A DNA stretch of 64,000 nt, from assembly GCF_014204835.1 (NCBI RefSeq), contig NZ_JACHMD010000001.1, forward strand, positions 1 through 64,000. The letters are read 5' to 3'. How positions within the stretch are numbered: position 1 is the first letter of the stretch; the number at the start of each line of letters is the position of its first letter. Positions 13,156 to 22,441 of the stretch are shown piece after piece. The position numbers and the translations under genes were made by a program. Below the pieces are notes generated by a model. The model was given only the letters and a program-made list of their open reading frames with translations. It made no database searches and was not told where the DNA came from. The DNA is from Microbacterium marinum. Its GTDB lineage: Bacteria > Actinomycetota > Actinomycetes > Actinomycetales > Microbacteriaceae.

Positions 13156-14541
13156 GTGACCGCACCCTCGTCCCGCCTCATCGTCGCGATCGCGGCGCTC
13201 GCATCAGCGGTCGCGTTCCTCGACGGCACGGTCGTGAACGTCGCCCTCCCCGCGATGAGCGACGAACTGGGCGGAGGCCTCGCGACTCAGCAGTGGACCG
13301 TCGACGCGTACCTGCTGACCCTGAGCTCACTCATCCTCTTCGCCGGCTCGGTGAGCGATGCGTACGGTCGCGTGCTGGTGCTCAAGATCGGGCTCATCGG
13401 GTTCGGCGTGGCATCCATCGCCGTCGGCCTCGCACCCGACCCGGTCACGCTCATCATCGCCCGCGCCCTCCAGGGTGCCGCAGGCGCGTTCCTCGTGCCG
13501 AGCTCGCTCGCCCTTATCACTTCGCTCCTCCAGGGCACCGCGCAATCGAAGGCGATCGGCCAGTGGACAGCCTGGACAACCGGCGCGACCCTCGCGGGCC
13601 CGCTCATCGGCGGCGTCTTCGTCGACACCCTGTCGTGGCGGTACGCGTTCCTTGTCAACGTCATCCCGATCGCCGCGACGTTCGTGCTGCTCGCCCGCAT
13701 GAAGGGCACCGACCGCCGCTCCCCCGACGCCCGCATCGACATCCTCAGCGCCGCCCTGTGCACCCTCGGTCTCGGGGGGATCGTCTTCGCACTCATCGAA
13801 CAACCGAACCTCGGTTGGACGCATGAGGCGATCTGGATGCCGCTCCTCGCCGGCACCGTCCTGTTCGTCGCGTTCGTCCTGCGCCAGCGCACCGCCGCGC
13901 ACCCGATCCTCCCCCTCGGGATCTTCACCGTCCGGAACTTCTGGACCGGCAACGTCTCGACGTTATTCGTCTACGCCGCGCTGACGCTGAACGGGTTCGT
14001 CGTCGGCGTCTACCTGCAGCAGGGAGCGGGCCTCTCGGCCACCCTCGCCGGCCTCGCGAGCCTGCCCGCGACGCTGCTGCTCATCAGCCTGAGCTCGCTC
14101 GCCGGCACCCTGTCGGCGAAGCTCGGCCCGCGCCTGTTCATGACCTCTGGCCCACTCATCATGGCCGCAGGGTCGCTGCTGCTGCTCACCGTCGGCGAGG
14201 ACTTCGACTACTGGACGCAGGTGCTCCCCGGCCTGGTCGTGTTCGGACTCGGCCTGGCCCTCACCGTCTCGCCGCTGACCTCCACGATCCTCGGCGCCAT
14301 CGGTGGCGAGCGCAGCGGCATCGCGTCCGCGACCAACAACGCCGTCGCCCGCATCGCCGGGCTCGTCGTCATCGCCGTCCTCGCGGTGATCGTTGGCGGC
14401 ACGCTCGATCTCGACGGCTTCCACCGCGCGGCGGTCGCAACGGCGGCCCTCCTCGCGATCGGCGGAGTTGTCGCGTACGCCGGTATCCGGAACCCGCGAC
14501 CTGCGTCGCAACCTGAGGAGGCCACCAATAAACCCGGCTGA
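13156..14541 (+). CDS. MFS transporter, DHA2 family
   Basis: This 461-aa membrane protein has about 14 hydrophobic helices, the number typical of the DHA2 drug:proton antiporters. Near the N terminus it has the motif D-block LDGTVVNVALP, followed by QWTVDAYLLTLSS, and a motif-A-like loop between helices 2 and 3 (SDAYGRVLVL). The family exports drugs or metabolites using the proton gradient; the substrate is unknown. GTG at 13156 places the first helix at the N terminus. No regulator gene is adjacent. Confidence 0.88.
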   Translation: MTAPSSRLIVAIAALASAVAFLDGTVVNVALPAMSDELGGGLATQQWTVDAYLLTLSSLILFAGSVSDAYGRVLVLKIGLIGFGVASIAVGLAPDPVTLIIARALQGAAGAFLVPSSLALITSLLQGTAQSKAIGQWTAWTTGATLAGPLIGGVFVDTLSWRYAFLVNVIPIAATFVLLARMKGTDRRSPDARIDILSAALCTLGLGGIVFALIEQPNLGWTHEAIWMPLLAGTVLFVAFVLRQRTAAHPILPLGIFTVRNFWTGNVSTLFVYAALTLNGFVVGVYLQQGAGLSATLAGLASLPATLLLISLSSLAGTLSAKLGPRLFMTSGPLIMAAGSLLLLTVGEDFDYWTQVLPGLVVFGLGLALTVSPLTSTILGAIGGERSGIASATNNAVARIAGLVVIAVLAVIVGGTLDLDGFHRAAVATAALLAIGGVVAYAGIRNPRPASQPEEATNKPG

Positions 14542-14581
14542 CACCTGGTCAGGTGGCATCCGTCACTGACACACTGACGGT

Positions 14582-15535
14582 ATGAGCGTCATCGAGAACT
14601 CGAAACTCACCGTCGTCGGGGCGGGAGCGGTCGGCTCCAGCGTGGCCTACGCGGCCCTCATCCGAGGTTCGGCCCGTCACGTCGCGCTGTACGACATCGC
14701 CGCCGAGAAGGTCGAAGCCGAGGTCCTCGACCTCGCCCACGGCGCCCAGTTCACCGGTTCGAGCGACATCATCGGCGCGGCGGACATCTCGGTCGCCGCC
14801 GGCTCGCACGTCGTCGTCATCACGGCGGGTGCGAAGCAGAACCCGGGCCAGACCCGCACCGAACTGGCAGGTGTGAACGCCGGCATCCTGCGAAAGATGC
14901 TCCCGCAGCTGCTGGAGGTCGCACCGAACGCCGTCTACGTCATCGTCACGAACCCCTGCGACGTCCTCACCGTGATCGGTCAGGAGACGACCGGCCTGCC
15001 TCCCGAGCGGATCTTCGCCTCGGGCACCGTGCTCGACACCTCGCGGCTGCGGTGGAAGCTCGCGCAGCGCGCCGGCGTCTCGACGTCGAGCGTGCACGCC
15101 CACATCATCGGCGAGCACGGCGACACCGAGTTCCCGCTCTGGTCGCACGCCACGATCGGCACGGTCCCGATTCTGGACTGGGAGCCGCTCGACGGTCAGC
15201 CGCGCTTCACGAAGGAAGAGCTCGACGGCATCGCGGTGGACGTGCGGGATGCCGCCTACACGGTGATCCGCGGCAAGGGGGCGACGAACTACGCGATCGG
15301 CCTCTCGAGCGCGCGGATCGTGGAGGCGATCCTCGGCGACCAGCACGCCGTCATGCCCGTCTCCACGGTGCTCAGCGGATTCCACGGCATCGACGGCGTG
15401 GCCCTGTCCGTGCCGTCGGTGGTCAGCAGCGCGGGCGCGAAGCCGATCCACGGCACAGCGTTCTCGGACGACGAGCTCGGGCTGCTCCGGCGGTCGGCGG
15501 GAGCCCTCCGCGACGTCGCCGACTCGCTGCGCTGA
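14582..15535 (+). CDS. ldh: L-lactate dehydrogenase
   Basis: This 317-aa NAD-dependent enzyme interconverts pyruvate and L-lactate. The Rossmann motif GAGAVGSS is at residues 12-19. The catalytic histidine lies in IIGEHGDTEFPLWS, and VTNPCDVLT matches the LDH/MDH family; Gln rather than Arg at the substrate loop (AKQNPGQTR) indicates LDH rather than malate dehydrogenase. Length is normal. No strong ribosome site is visible, but the start is fixed by the N-terminal strand. It lies between an exporter gene and radA on the same strand with no obvious coupling. Confidence 0.93.
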   Translation: MSVIENSKLTVVGAGAVGSSVAYAALIRGSARHVALYDIAAEKVEAEVLDLAHGAQFTGSSDIIGAADISVAAGSHVVVITAGAKQNPGQTRTELAGVNAGILRKMLPQLLEVAPNAVYVIVTNPCDVLTVIGQETTGLPPERIFASGTVLDTSRLRWKLAQRAGVSTSSVHAHIIGEHGDTEFPLWSHATIGTVPILDWEPLDGQPRFTKEELDGIAVDVRDAAYTVIRGKGATNYAIGLSSARIVEAILGDQHAVMPVSTVLSGFHGIDGVALSVPSVVSSAGAKPIHGTAFSDDELGLLRRSAGALRDVADSLR

Positions 15536-15592
15536 TCGCTTCGGGGCGCAGAGCGCGCCCCGATGTCCGACGCCGCAGATAGCCTGGCTCGC

Positions 15593-16951
15593 ATGGCTTC
15601 TCGTCGTCCCGCACCGACTGCCGCCTTCCGCTGCACGGAGTGCGGGTGGACGACGGCGAAGTGGGTGGGTCGCTGCGGCGAATGCCAGCAGTGGGGCACC
15701 GTCGTCGAGTCGTCGACGCAGACCGGCATCACCGCGTCGGTGACGCCCCTGGCCCCGACGCGCAGCGCGCGCCCGATCACCCAGATCGACACCCGCGAGA
15801 CCCCGCGGCGCACGAGCGGCGTCGGAGAGTTCGACCGCGTGCTCGGCGGTGGCGTGGTGCCGGGCGCCGCCATCCTCCTCTCCGGCGAACCGGGCGTCGG
15901 CAAGTCGACGCTGCTCCTCGAGGTGGCAGCCCAGAGCGCCCGTTCCGGCCGTCGCGTCCTCTACGTGAGCGCGGAGGAGTCACTGAGCCAGGTCCGCCTC
16001 CGCGCCGAGCGCACAGGCGCCCTCCACGACGAGCTCTACCTCGCCAGCGAGACCGACCTGGCGACCACCCTCGGCCACATCGACGACGTGCGTCCCGACC
16101 TCCTCATCGTGGACTCGGTGCAGACCGTGTCGTCCTCGCTCATCGACGGAGCCGCCGGGCAACCCAGCCAGGTGCGCGAAGTGGCATCCACCCTCATCCG
16201 CGTCGCGAAGGAGCGTGACCTGCCCGTCATCATCGTCGGGCACGTCACGAAGGACGGCCAGGTCGCCGGCCCCCGCGTCCTCGAGCATCTCGTCGACGTC
16301 GTCTGCCACTTCGAGGGCGACCGGCAGACCTCCCTCCGCTTCGTGCGCGCGCTGAAGAACCGTTTCGGTGCGACCGACGAAGTCGGCTGCTTCGACATGA
16401 CCGGCGACGGCATCGCCGAAGTGCCCGATCCGAGCTCCCTCTTCCTCAGCAACCGCCGGAGCGAACCCGGCACGTGCGTGACGGTCGCCCTCGAGGGACG
16501 GCGCGCACTCCCGGTCGAGGTGCAGGCACTCACCCTCCGCACAACAGCGCCGAACCCGCGGCGAATCGTCAGCGGCGTCGACGGGGCACGAGTGGCGATG
16601 GTGCTCGCCGTGCTCGAGAAGCGCGCCGGCATCACCCTGTCCGACCAGGACGTCTACGTCTCGACGGTCGGTGGCGTCAGACTCACCGAGCCCGCTGCCG
16701 ACCTCGCGATCGCGCTCGCCATCGCCAGCGCGGCATCCGAGCGGCCCAATCCCGCCGGCGTCGCGGCGATCGGCGAGCTCAGCCTGTCGGGCGAGATCCG
16801 CCGCGTCACCCAGCACGATCAGCGCCGCAGCGAAGCCGCCCGTCTGGGGTACGGGGCCGTCATCGACGCGGCAGCGGGCACGCTGCGCGCCGCACTCGCC
16901 GAACGCAGCCGGCACCACGCGCCGACACCGGGCGACGAGCCGGGGTTCTGA
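15593..16951 (+). CDS. radA: DNA repair protein RadA
   Basis: This 452-aa protein is a RecA-like ATPase and branch-migration helicase that helps process recombination intermediates. It has the N-terminal C4 zinc finger (C-x2-C pairs around residues 12-31), Walker A GEPGVGKS, the RadA-specific KNRFG motif and a C-terminal Lon-protease-like domain with family spacing. ATG at 15593 is chosen because the zinc finger follows directly; an in-frame ATG 30 nt upstream is less likely. Confidence 0.96.
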   Translation: MASRRPAPTAAFRCTECGWTTAKWVGRCGECQQWGTVVESSTQTGITASVTPLAPTRSARPITQIDTRETPRRTSGVGEFDRVLGGGVVPGAAILLSGEPGVGKSTLLLEVAAQSARSGRRVLYVSAEESLSQVRLRAERTGALHDELYLASETDLATTLGHIDDVRPDLLIVDSVQTVSSSLIDGAAGQPSQVREVASTLIRVAKERDLPVIIVGHVTKDGQVAGPRVLEHLVDVVCHFEGDRQTSLRFVRALKNRFGATDEVGCFDMTGDGIAEVPDPSSLFLSNRRSEPGTCVTVALEGRRALPVEVQALTLRTTAPNPRRIVSGVDGARVAMVLAVLEKRAGITLSDQDVYVSTVGGVRLTEPAADLAIALAIASAASERPNPAGVAAIGELSLSGEIRRVTQHDQRRSEAARLGYGAVIDAAAGTLRAALAERSRHHAPTPGDEPGF

Positions 16952-16956
16952 TCGGT

Positions 16957-17358
16957 TCAGGCCTCGAGCGCGGCGAGGAGATCGACGGGCGACGCCTGCA
17001 TCGCGTGCGGTCCCGCGATGTCGAAGAAGACCGTCGTGATCTGGTCGCCGTGGGTTCCCAGGAAGGCCCGCAGCCACGCCGGTGACTGCAGCCCGACACC
17101 TGGCGGGAGCGCCGCCGGCTTGTTCGCCGCATCGCTGAACAGCAGAAGGGCGACGTCGCCGGTGTTCGGATCCCGATAGGTCCACACCTCGCCGTCGTCG
17201 CGGGGGTCGTCGCGCTGACCGGGGCGCAGGAGCGGGACCACCGTCGGCCCGTGCCGGAGCGCGAACGCGAGCGCCGCCATGTCCTGCGTCTGCAGGGCGT
17301 CCGCGAGCTGCGTGTTGCGGAACTCGAGCGGCTTCTTGTCTCGCTTCTTGCCGGCCAT
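16957..17358 (-). CDS. SseB-like domain protein
   Basis: A 133-aa soluble protein with a lysine-rich start (MAGKKRDKK) followed by an SseB-type fold: a repeated pattern with VVPLLRPG, a central block reading DVALLLFSDA, and QSPAWLRAF. SseB-domain proteins are common in actinobacteria and their function is mostly unknown. It converges with radA, with only 5 nt between the stops. The family call is moderate; no catalytic residue is known. Confidence 0.72.
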   Translation of the reverse strand: MAGKKRDKKPLEFRNTQLADALQTQDMAALAFALRHGPTVVPLLRPGQRDDPRDDGEVWTYRDPNTGDVALLLFSDAANKPAALPPGVGLQSPAWLRAFLGTHGDQITTVFFDIAGPHAMQASPVDLLAALEA

Positions 17359-17669
17359 GGATACCAGCCTACGATCGCGGCCCGAGCCTGAACGCCGAAG
17401 ACCTGGCGCCGGGGGTTAACGTGTGGGGCCCTCTCGAACTCCCCATTGGGGACTGGGGAAGTCGAGAGGGCCCATTGCTCACCGGCGGTGATCCAGGCGT
17501 CCTGTCTCTGGGGTTTGACGGGACTCCGATGCTGGGGACAACGGGGGCTCCGCCGGGAGCTGACACCAGGCTACGCGGGATGGCAGATGAGGGAACCCCG
17601 AACCACGACTTCGAAGATGAGAATGTTCTCAGGAAGCGCGCGCTCCGGAGCGACGGGAAGGGGTCCACG
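17359..17669. other. intergenic region with a long hairpin, no gene seen
   Basis: These 311 nt lie between two leftward genes. A strong inverted repeat lies at 17426-17473. Smaller palindromes follow, for example TGAGAA-TG-TTCTCA near 17616. No open frame in it resembles a known protein. The composition is less typical of the surroundings. It may hold a terminator for the gene at 17670 and the promoter of the SseB-like gene. Confidence 0.5.
17426..17473. repeat. long hairpin (inverted repeat)
   Basis: Perfect 12-nt arms (17426-17437 and 17462-17473) enclose a further 5-bp stem after a 2-nt internal loop. No T run follows on either side, so it is not a textbook terminator. It is a single copy in this window. 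Confidence 0.75.
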
Positions 17670-18371
17670 TCAGCGCAGGGTGAACTGCGCCGGCTCCACC
17701 GACTCGATCCCGCCGATCGAGACCGTGAGGTTGTACCACCCGGGCAGAGCGCTCTGCCGCTGCCCGTCGCAATCGTCCGCGGACGAGCGCGTGCGGTCCC
17801 AGACGAGCGGCTCCGCACTCGTGACCGTCTGCCCACCGTTCAGCTGCACCACCTGATCGCTCGGCTCGGACTGGCAGTCCGTCGACCGCCACCACGTGTC
17901 GCTCCCGCTCGTGATCTCGAAGGCCTGCGCGGTGGTGCCCACGTTCATGAGGCAGGGGAACTCGGTGTCGTTGACGAGCTGGATCGAGAGCTTCGGCAGC
18001 TCCCCCGTGCCGTACGCGCTCTTGTCGGCGATGGCGCTCACCGTGACATCGCTGGTCGTGCACGGCAGCACCTCCGGCTCATCGCCCTCGGCGTCCGCGG
18101 GATCCGACGACTCCGGGTCGGGCTCGGCCGGTGCGGACGTCGCAGACGGGGATGCGGACCCCGAGGACGCCGTCGGCGAGGCAGGTGCAGACGAGGATGC
18201 CGGTGCGGGCGAGGGCCCCGACGCCGCGGCATCCAGCCACGACCGCCACGGCTGCCAGATGACCAGCGCGACGATGCCGCCCACCACCAGGAGCGCGAGG
18301 AGCACCACGACCAGCCGCCGACGGCGGTACACAGCCGGCGAGGGCCGGCGTCGCGGGGGTGTGCTGCTCAC
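17670..18371 (-). CDS. membrane-anchored protein of unknown function
   Basis: A 233-aa protein. An arginine-rich cytoplasmic N terminus (1-19) is followed by one membrane helix (about 20-42), then a Pro/Ala/Ser-rich linker with alternating acidic residues (about 50-98), then an extracellular domain of about 130 residues. That domain contains four cysteines and a beta-sandwich-like pattern ending EPAQFTLR. The layout suggests an outward-facing, possibly ligand-binding domain tethered to the membrane. I do not recognise the family precisely. Confidence 0.7.
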   Translation of the reverse strand: MSSTPPRRRPSPAVYRRRRLVVVLLALLVVGGIVALVIWQPWRSWLDAAASGPSPAPASSSAPASPTASSGSASPSATSAPAEPDPESSDPADAEGDEPEVLPCTTSDVTVSAIADKSAYGTGELPKLSIQLVNDTEFPCLMNVGTTAQAFEITSGSDTWWRSTDCQSEPSDQVVQLNGGQTVTSAEPLVWDRTRSSADDCDGQRQSALPGWYNLTVSIGGIESVEPAQFTLR

Positions 18372-18416
18372 GCGTCCAGGCTAAGCGGCGCCCCCTCAGA
18401 CCCTCGTCCGGCGCGC

Positions 18417-18935
18417 CTACAACTGCTTGAGCATGCGGGTGTTGCCCAGCGTGTTGGGCTTCACGTGGGCGAGATCGAGGAACTCCGCAACGCCCTCGTC
18501 GGGACTCCGCAGCAGCTGCGAGTACACGTCGGGTGCCACGACCTGCTCACCGATCGTCTCGAAACCGCGGCGGGAGAAGAACGGCACCTCGAACGTGAGG
18601 CAGAACAGCCGCGTCAGTCCCAGGGTGCGGGCGTTGCGCTCCAGCCGGTCGACGACGGCGCCGCCCACCCCGCGGTGCAGCCAGTCGTCCGCGACGATCA
18701 GCGTGCGGATCTCGCCCAGGTCCTCCCACATGACGTGCAGAGCGCCGCACCCCACCAGCCGCCCGGCCGACTCGGCCACGACGAACTCCTGAACGGTCTC
18801 GTACAGCGTCACCCGCTCTTTTCCGAGCAGGATGCGCTTGGTCACCCACGGCTCGAGCAGCTCGAGGATGCCGGGCACGTCCGACGTGCGCGCCTGCCGC
18901 ACCTCGAATGCGGGATCCTCGCCCGGAGAAGTCAT
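18417..18935 (-). CDS. argA: N-acetylglutamate synthase (short GNAT type)
   Basis: This 172-aa GNAT acetyltransferase closely matches the actinobacterial N-acetylglutamate synthase type (Rv2747 of M. tuberculosis), the first step of arginine synthesis. Shared features include VTLYETVQEFVVAE, VGCGALHVMWEDLGEIRTL, the acetyl-CoA loop around HRGVGGAVVD, and the C-terminal VKPNTLGNTRMLKQL. Unlike the E. coli enzyme it lacks an amino-acid-kinase domain. ATG at 18935 gives the family length. No arginine genes are adjacent. Confidence 0.9.
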   Translation of the reverse strand: MTSPGEDPAFEVRQARTSDVPGILELLEPWVTKRILLGKERVTLYETVQEFVVAESAGRLVGCGALHVMWEDLGEIRTLIVADDWLHRGVGGAVVDRLERNARTLGLTRLFCLTFEVPFFSRRGFETIGEQVVAPDVYSQLLRSPDEGVAEFLDLAHVKPNTLGNTRMLKQL

Positions 18936-19029
18936 GCGCTCCACTGTATTGCTCCCGCCAGCGCAGGCGCCGCGCACGCAGGGCGAGCACCCAACGCCCC
19001 CTACGCTGGAGTCAGGGAGGGGACCCCGA

Positions 19030-21537
19030 GTGAGTGTGCTCCGTGACTACGCCACGGCCGTGTCGCAGCCGACGCTGCCATTCGCGTCGACCGCGCGCTA
19101 CGACGAGGTCGTCGACGCCGACGGCACGCTCCGGCCCGCCTGGCGCTCGCTCGCCTCGCTCGCCCTCGGGCTCACCCGCGAGGAGATCACCCGCGTCGAC
19201 GGGGAGATCGTGCGATTTCTCGCCGACGACGGCGTCTCGTACGCCCGCGCGGGCGACGACCTCCAGCCGTGGCGGCTCGACCCGATGCCGTTCGTGCTCG
19301 ACGCGGCGGGATGGTCGCGCATCGAGGTAGGACTCGCTCAGCGGGCGGAACTCCTCAACGCGCTCCTGGTCGACCTGTACGGCGAGCAGACCGTCTTGCG
19401 CGATCGGCTCATCCCCGCCGCAGCCGTCGTCGGTCACTCCGGCTTCGTCCGCGCCGCCGCGCGCCGGGCATCGACAGAGGGCGCGCCCGACCGCACGCCG
19501 CTGCTCCTTTCGGCCGCCGACCTCGGACGCGATGCGGCGGGCGAGTGGCACGTCCTCGCCGATCGGGTGCAAGCACCGTCCGGCCTGGGCTACGCCGCGG
19601 AGAACCGCCGGGTCATCTCGCAGGTGCTGCCCGACCTCCTCGACGAGGACGCGCTCCACCGGATGGATCCGTACTTCGCGGCTCTGCGCGCGGCCCTCAT
19701 CGCCGCCGCGCCAGAAGAGCGCCCCCACCCGCGGATCGTCGTGCTCTCCCCCGGCCCACTGTCGGAGACCGCCTTCGATCAGGCCTTCCTCGCCAACGCC
19801 CTCGGCTTCCCCCTCGTGCAGGGCAGCGACCTCGTCGTTCGGGACGGGAGCGTGTGGATGAAGCCCGCCGGCTGGCCCGCCAAGACGCCGGCGGAACGCG
19901 TCGACGTCATCCTCCGCCGAGTGGATGCCGAATGGTGCGACCCCCTCGAGCTGCGCGCGGGATCGCGGCTGGGCGTCGCCGGGCTCGCGGAGGCCGCGCG
20001 CCGGGGCCGGGTGCGGCTCGTCAACGGGCTCGGTGCCGGCGTACTCGAGAATCCCGCGCTCCTGCCCTACCTGCCCGCGGTCTGCGAGCACCTCCTCGGC
20101 GAGCAGCTGCGGCTTCCCTCCGTGCCCACCTGGTGGCTCGGCGATCCGGACGCGCGCCGCGACGTGCTCCCGCGGGTGCAGGCCGGCGACCCCGATCTCG
20201 ACGTCCGCCTCATCGACGACCCCCGTCGCGCGCTCGCGCTCCGTCCCGAGGAGCTCGTCGAGCGGATCGCCTCGGAGCCACACCGGTTCGCGGCGCAGCA
20301 GCGTCTCCCCCTGTCGCAGGCCCCCGTTTGGGGCGGCGGCGGCGCGGCATCCGCTCTGCCGATCACCCTGCGCGGCTTCGCGATCCGCTTCGGCTCGACC
20401 TACCGGCCGCTCGTCGGGGGCCTCGCGACGGTGCAGGGCGCCGGCGATGCCGCGCCGCGCACGAAGGACGTGTGGGTCCTGAAGGCCGACGAGGGCGACG
20501 CCGACCAGGGCCTGACAGACGTCGCATCGCTTCCGACGACCCGCAGCGACCCCGCGTTCTCGCCCCGCGCCCTGTCGGACATGTTCTGGACCGGCCGCTA
20601 CGCGGAGCGCACCGAAGACCTGCTGCGTCTGGTGCTGGCCACGCAGGCCACGCTCGATCAGCCCGGCGCGCACAGCGCGGCCCGGACGCGCGACGCCGTC
20701 CAGGTCCTCCTGTCGGCGCTCGCCTCCCTCGCCGGGCGCCGCGAGGAGGATCCCGAGCTCGAGTTCCGCTCGCTCCTCCTGCAGGCCGCCCGGCCGGGAT
20801 CGGCGGCGCATTCGATCGCGAGGCTGCGCGACGCGATGGAGGGCGTCCGCGATCAGCTCTCCGGCGACACCTGGCGGGTGTTCTCGAACATCGAGCGAGC
20901 GATGCGCGCCTTGCGGAGCTCGCCTCATCCGCATCGGACCGCCGAATCCGCCGGCCGCATGCTGGCGGCGATGCTGTCGCTGTACGGCGTCACCGCGAAC
21001 ATGATCCGTGACGCCGGGTGGCACATGATCGAGGCCGGTCGGTATCTCGAACGCGGCATCCAACTGTCCCGCCTACTCGCCGACACCCTCGCGACACCCC
21101 GCTCGGTGCGCGCGGACCGCGATGTCCTCGAGTCGCTGCTCGTGACGGCGGAGAGCGTCGTCACCCACCGTCGCCGCTACCGGGGCACGACTCGCGCAGC
21201 CGACGTCGCCGAGCTGCTCCTCCTCGATCCCGACAACCCGCGCTCGCTGGCCTTCTCGCTCGCCGCACTCCGGTCCCACCTGGCGGCGCTTCCCGCTTCG
21301 ACGGGAAGCAGTCGTGCCGAACGGCTCCTCGACCAGCTGGAGACGTGGCTGGCCGAGATCGACGCGGCCGAGCTGACCCTCGTCGACGGCGGTCATCGCC
21401 CCCGGCTGACCGAGGCGCTCACCGAGGTCGTCGCACAGCTCGAACAGCTGTCGGATGCCATCGGGCACCTCCACTTCGAGGCCGGCCCCCCGCCGATGTC
21501 GCTGGACGAGATCTCGCTCATCGAGGTGCGACCGTGA
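19030..21537 (+). CDS. circularly permuted ATP-grasp / alpha-E fusion protein
   Basis: This 835-aa soluble protein joins two domains that are usually separate. Residues about 1-500 form a circularly permuted ATP-grasp (DUF404/407 type), with WHVLADRVQAPSGLGYAAEN near 172-191 and the acceptor/ATP blocks RIVVLSPGPLSE and VDVILRRVDAEWCDP. Residues about 510-835 form an alpha-E (DUF403) helical domain starting SPRALSDMFWTGRYAERTE. ATP-grasp enzymes form amide-type bonds; these are predicted peptide ligases of unknown substrate. A GGGAGG ribosome site lies 7 nt before GTG at 19030. It overlaps the transglutaminase-like gene by 4 nt, so the two are co-translated. Confidence 0.88.
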   Translation: MSVLRDYATAVSQPTLPFASTARYDEVVDADGTLRPAWRSLASLALGLTREEITRVDGEIVRFLADDGVSYARAGDDLQPWRLDPMPFVLDAAGWSRIEVGLAQRAELLNALLVDLYGEQTVLRDRLIPAAAVVGHSGFVRAAARRASTEGAPDRTPLLLSAADLGRDAAGEWHVLADRVQAPSGLGYAAENRRVISQVLPDLLDEDALHRMDPYFAALRAALIAAAPEERPHPRIVVLSPGPLSETAFDQAFLANALGFPLVQGSDLVVRDGSVWMKPAGWPAKTPAERVDVILRRVDAEWCDPLELRAGSRLGVAGLAEAARRGRVRLVNGLGAGVLENPALLPYLPAVCEHLLGEQLRLPSVPTWWLGDPDARRDVLPRVQAGDPDLDVRLIDDPRRALALRPEELVERIASEPHRFAAQQRLPLSQAPVWGGGGAASALPITLRGFAIRFGSTYRPLVGGLATVQGAGDAAPRTKDVWVLKADEGDADQGLTDVASLPTTRSDPAFSPRALSDMFWTGRYAERTEDLLRLVLATQATLDQPGAHSAARTRDAVQVLLSALASLAGRREEDPELEFRSLLLQAARPGSAAHSIARLRDAMEGVRDQLSGDTWRVFSNIERAMRALRSSPHPHRTAESAGRMLAAMLSLYGVTANMIRDAGWHMIEAGRYLERGIQLSRLLADTLATPRSVRADRDVLESLLVTAESVVTHRRRYRGTTRAADVAELLLLDPDNPRSLAFSLAALRSHLAALPASTGSSRAERLLDQLETWLAEIDAAELTLVDGGHRPRLTEALTEVVAQLEQLSDAIGHLHFEAGPPPMSLDEISLIEVRP

Positions 21538-22415
21538 AGCGCTACCGGGTGTGGCATCGCACGGCGTACACGTACAGCGACGCGGTGCACGACAGCGTGG
21601 GCCAGTTCCACCTCACGCCACGCGATTTGCCGTGGCAGCAGGTCACGGCATCCGAGGTGACGGTGGCGCCCTCCCCGGGCGACATCTCGCCCGACGTGGA
21701 TTACTTCGGCAACTCGTCGACATACTTCCACGTCACCGATCCCCACGAGGCGCTCACCATCGAGTCGACCAGCGAGGTGACCGTCGCCACCCCCGATTAC
21801 GACGCCGCCGCCCTCGCGGCGCCGTGGGAGCTCGCCCGCCCCCTCCACCACCCCGAGCTGCCGGGAGCGTGGCAGGCGACCGAGTACGCGCTCGAGTCGG
21901 ACCGGGCCCGGCACGTGGCTGCAGCCACTGCATACGGTGCGGTTTCGTTGACGCCGGGCCGGCGGATCGGCGAGGCGGCGACCGACCTGATGCGGCGGAT
22001 CTTCCGCGACTTCGACTACGACAAGACCGCGACGACCGTGACCAGCACGGTCGCCGACGCGCTCGAGGCACGCGCCGGCGTCTGCCAGGACTTCGCGCAC
22101 GTCGCCCTCGCCTGCTTGCGCGCCCACGGCGTCGCGGCGCGATACGTGTCGGGCTATCTCGCGACGCAACCGCCACCGGGCAAGGAACGGGTCTTCGGCG
22201 CCGATGCGTCCCACGCTTGGCTGGCGGTGTGGCTTCCCGGCACCGACCAGTGGCTCGCCATCGATCCCACGAACGACCAATGGGCGGACGACCGGTACGT
22301 CACGGTGGCGTGGGGTCGCGATTACGGCGACGTCTCGCCCGTGAAGGGGATCATCTTCACCGAGGCGAAGACCTCGACCCTGCGCGTGCAGGTGGACGTC
22401 GCCCCCGTCGGCTGA
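21534..22415 (+). CDS. transglutaminase-like cysteine peptidase family protein
   Basis: This 293-aa protein has the bacterial transglutaminase N-terminal beta domain (residues about 1-150) followed by the papain-like core. The catalytic triad is complete: Cys184 in GVCQDFAHV, His227 in ASHAWLAVW and Asp244 in IDPTND. Such enzymes hydrolyse or transfer amide bonds. GTG at 21534 overlaps the stop of the ATP-grasp/alpha-E gene. The pair would make and cut, or attach, an amide-linked product. No signal peptide is present, so it acts in the cytoplasm. Confidence 0.9.
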   Translation: MKRYRVWHRTAYTYSDAVHDSVGQFHLTPRDLPWQQVTASEVTVAPSPGDISPDVDYFGNSSTYFHVTDPHEALTIESTSEVTVATPDYDAAALAAPWELARPLHHPELPGAWQATEYALESDRARHVAAATAYGAVSLTPGRRIGEAATDLMRRIFRDFDYDKTATTVTSTVADALEARAGVCQDFAHVALACLRAHGVAARYVSGYLATQPPPGKERVFGADASHAWLAVWLPGTDQWLAIDPTNDQWADDRYVTVAWGRDYGDVSPVKGIIFTEAKTSTLRVQVDVAPVG

Positions 22416-22441
22416 GTCTGTGCGGTCGCGTCGCGTTCGCG

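Noticed and set aside
10815-15535. Lactate permease and L-lactate dehydrogenase as one functional locus
   Set aside because: They are on opposite strands, 2 kb apart, with a tRNA, a small gene and an exporter between them. No shared regulator is seen, so closeness may be chance.
19012-21063. A 683-codon open frame on the strand opposite the ATP-grasp/alpha-E gene
   Set aside because: It is one of many long antisense frames produced by GC-rich third codon positions. Its translation is Arg/Gly/Glu-rich without motifs, while the forward strand has clear domains.
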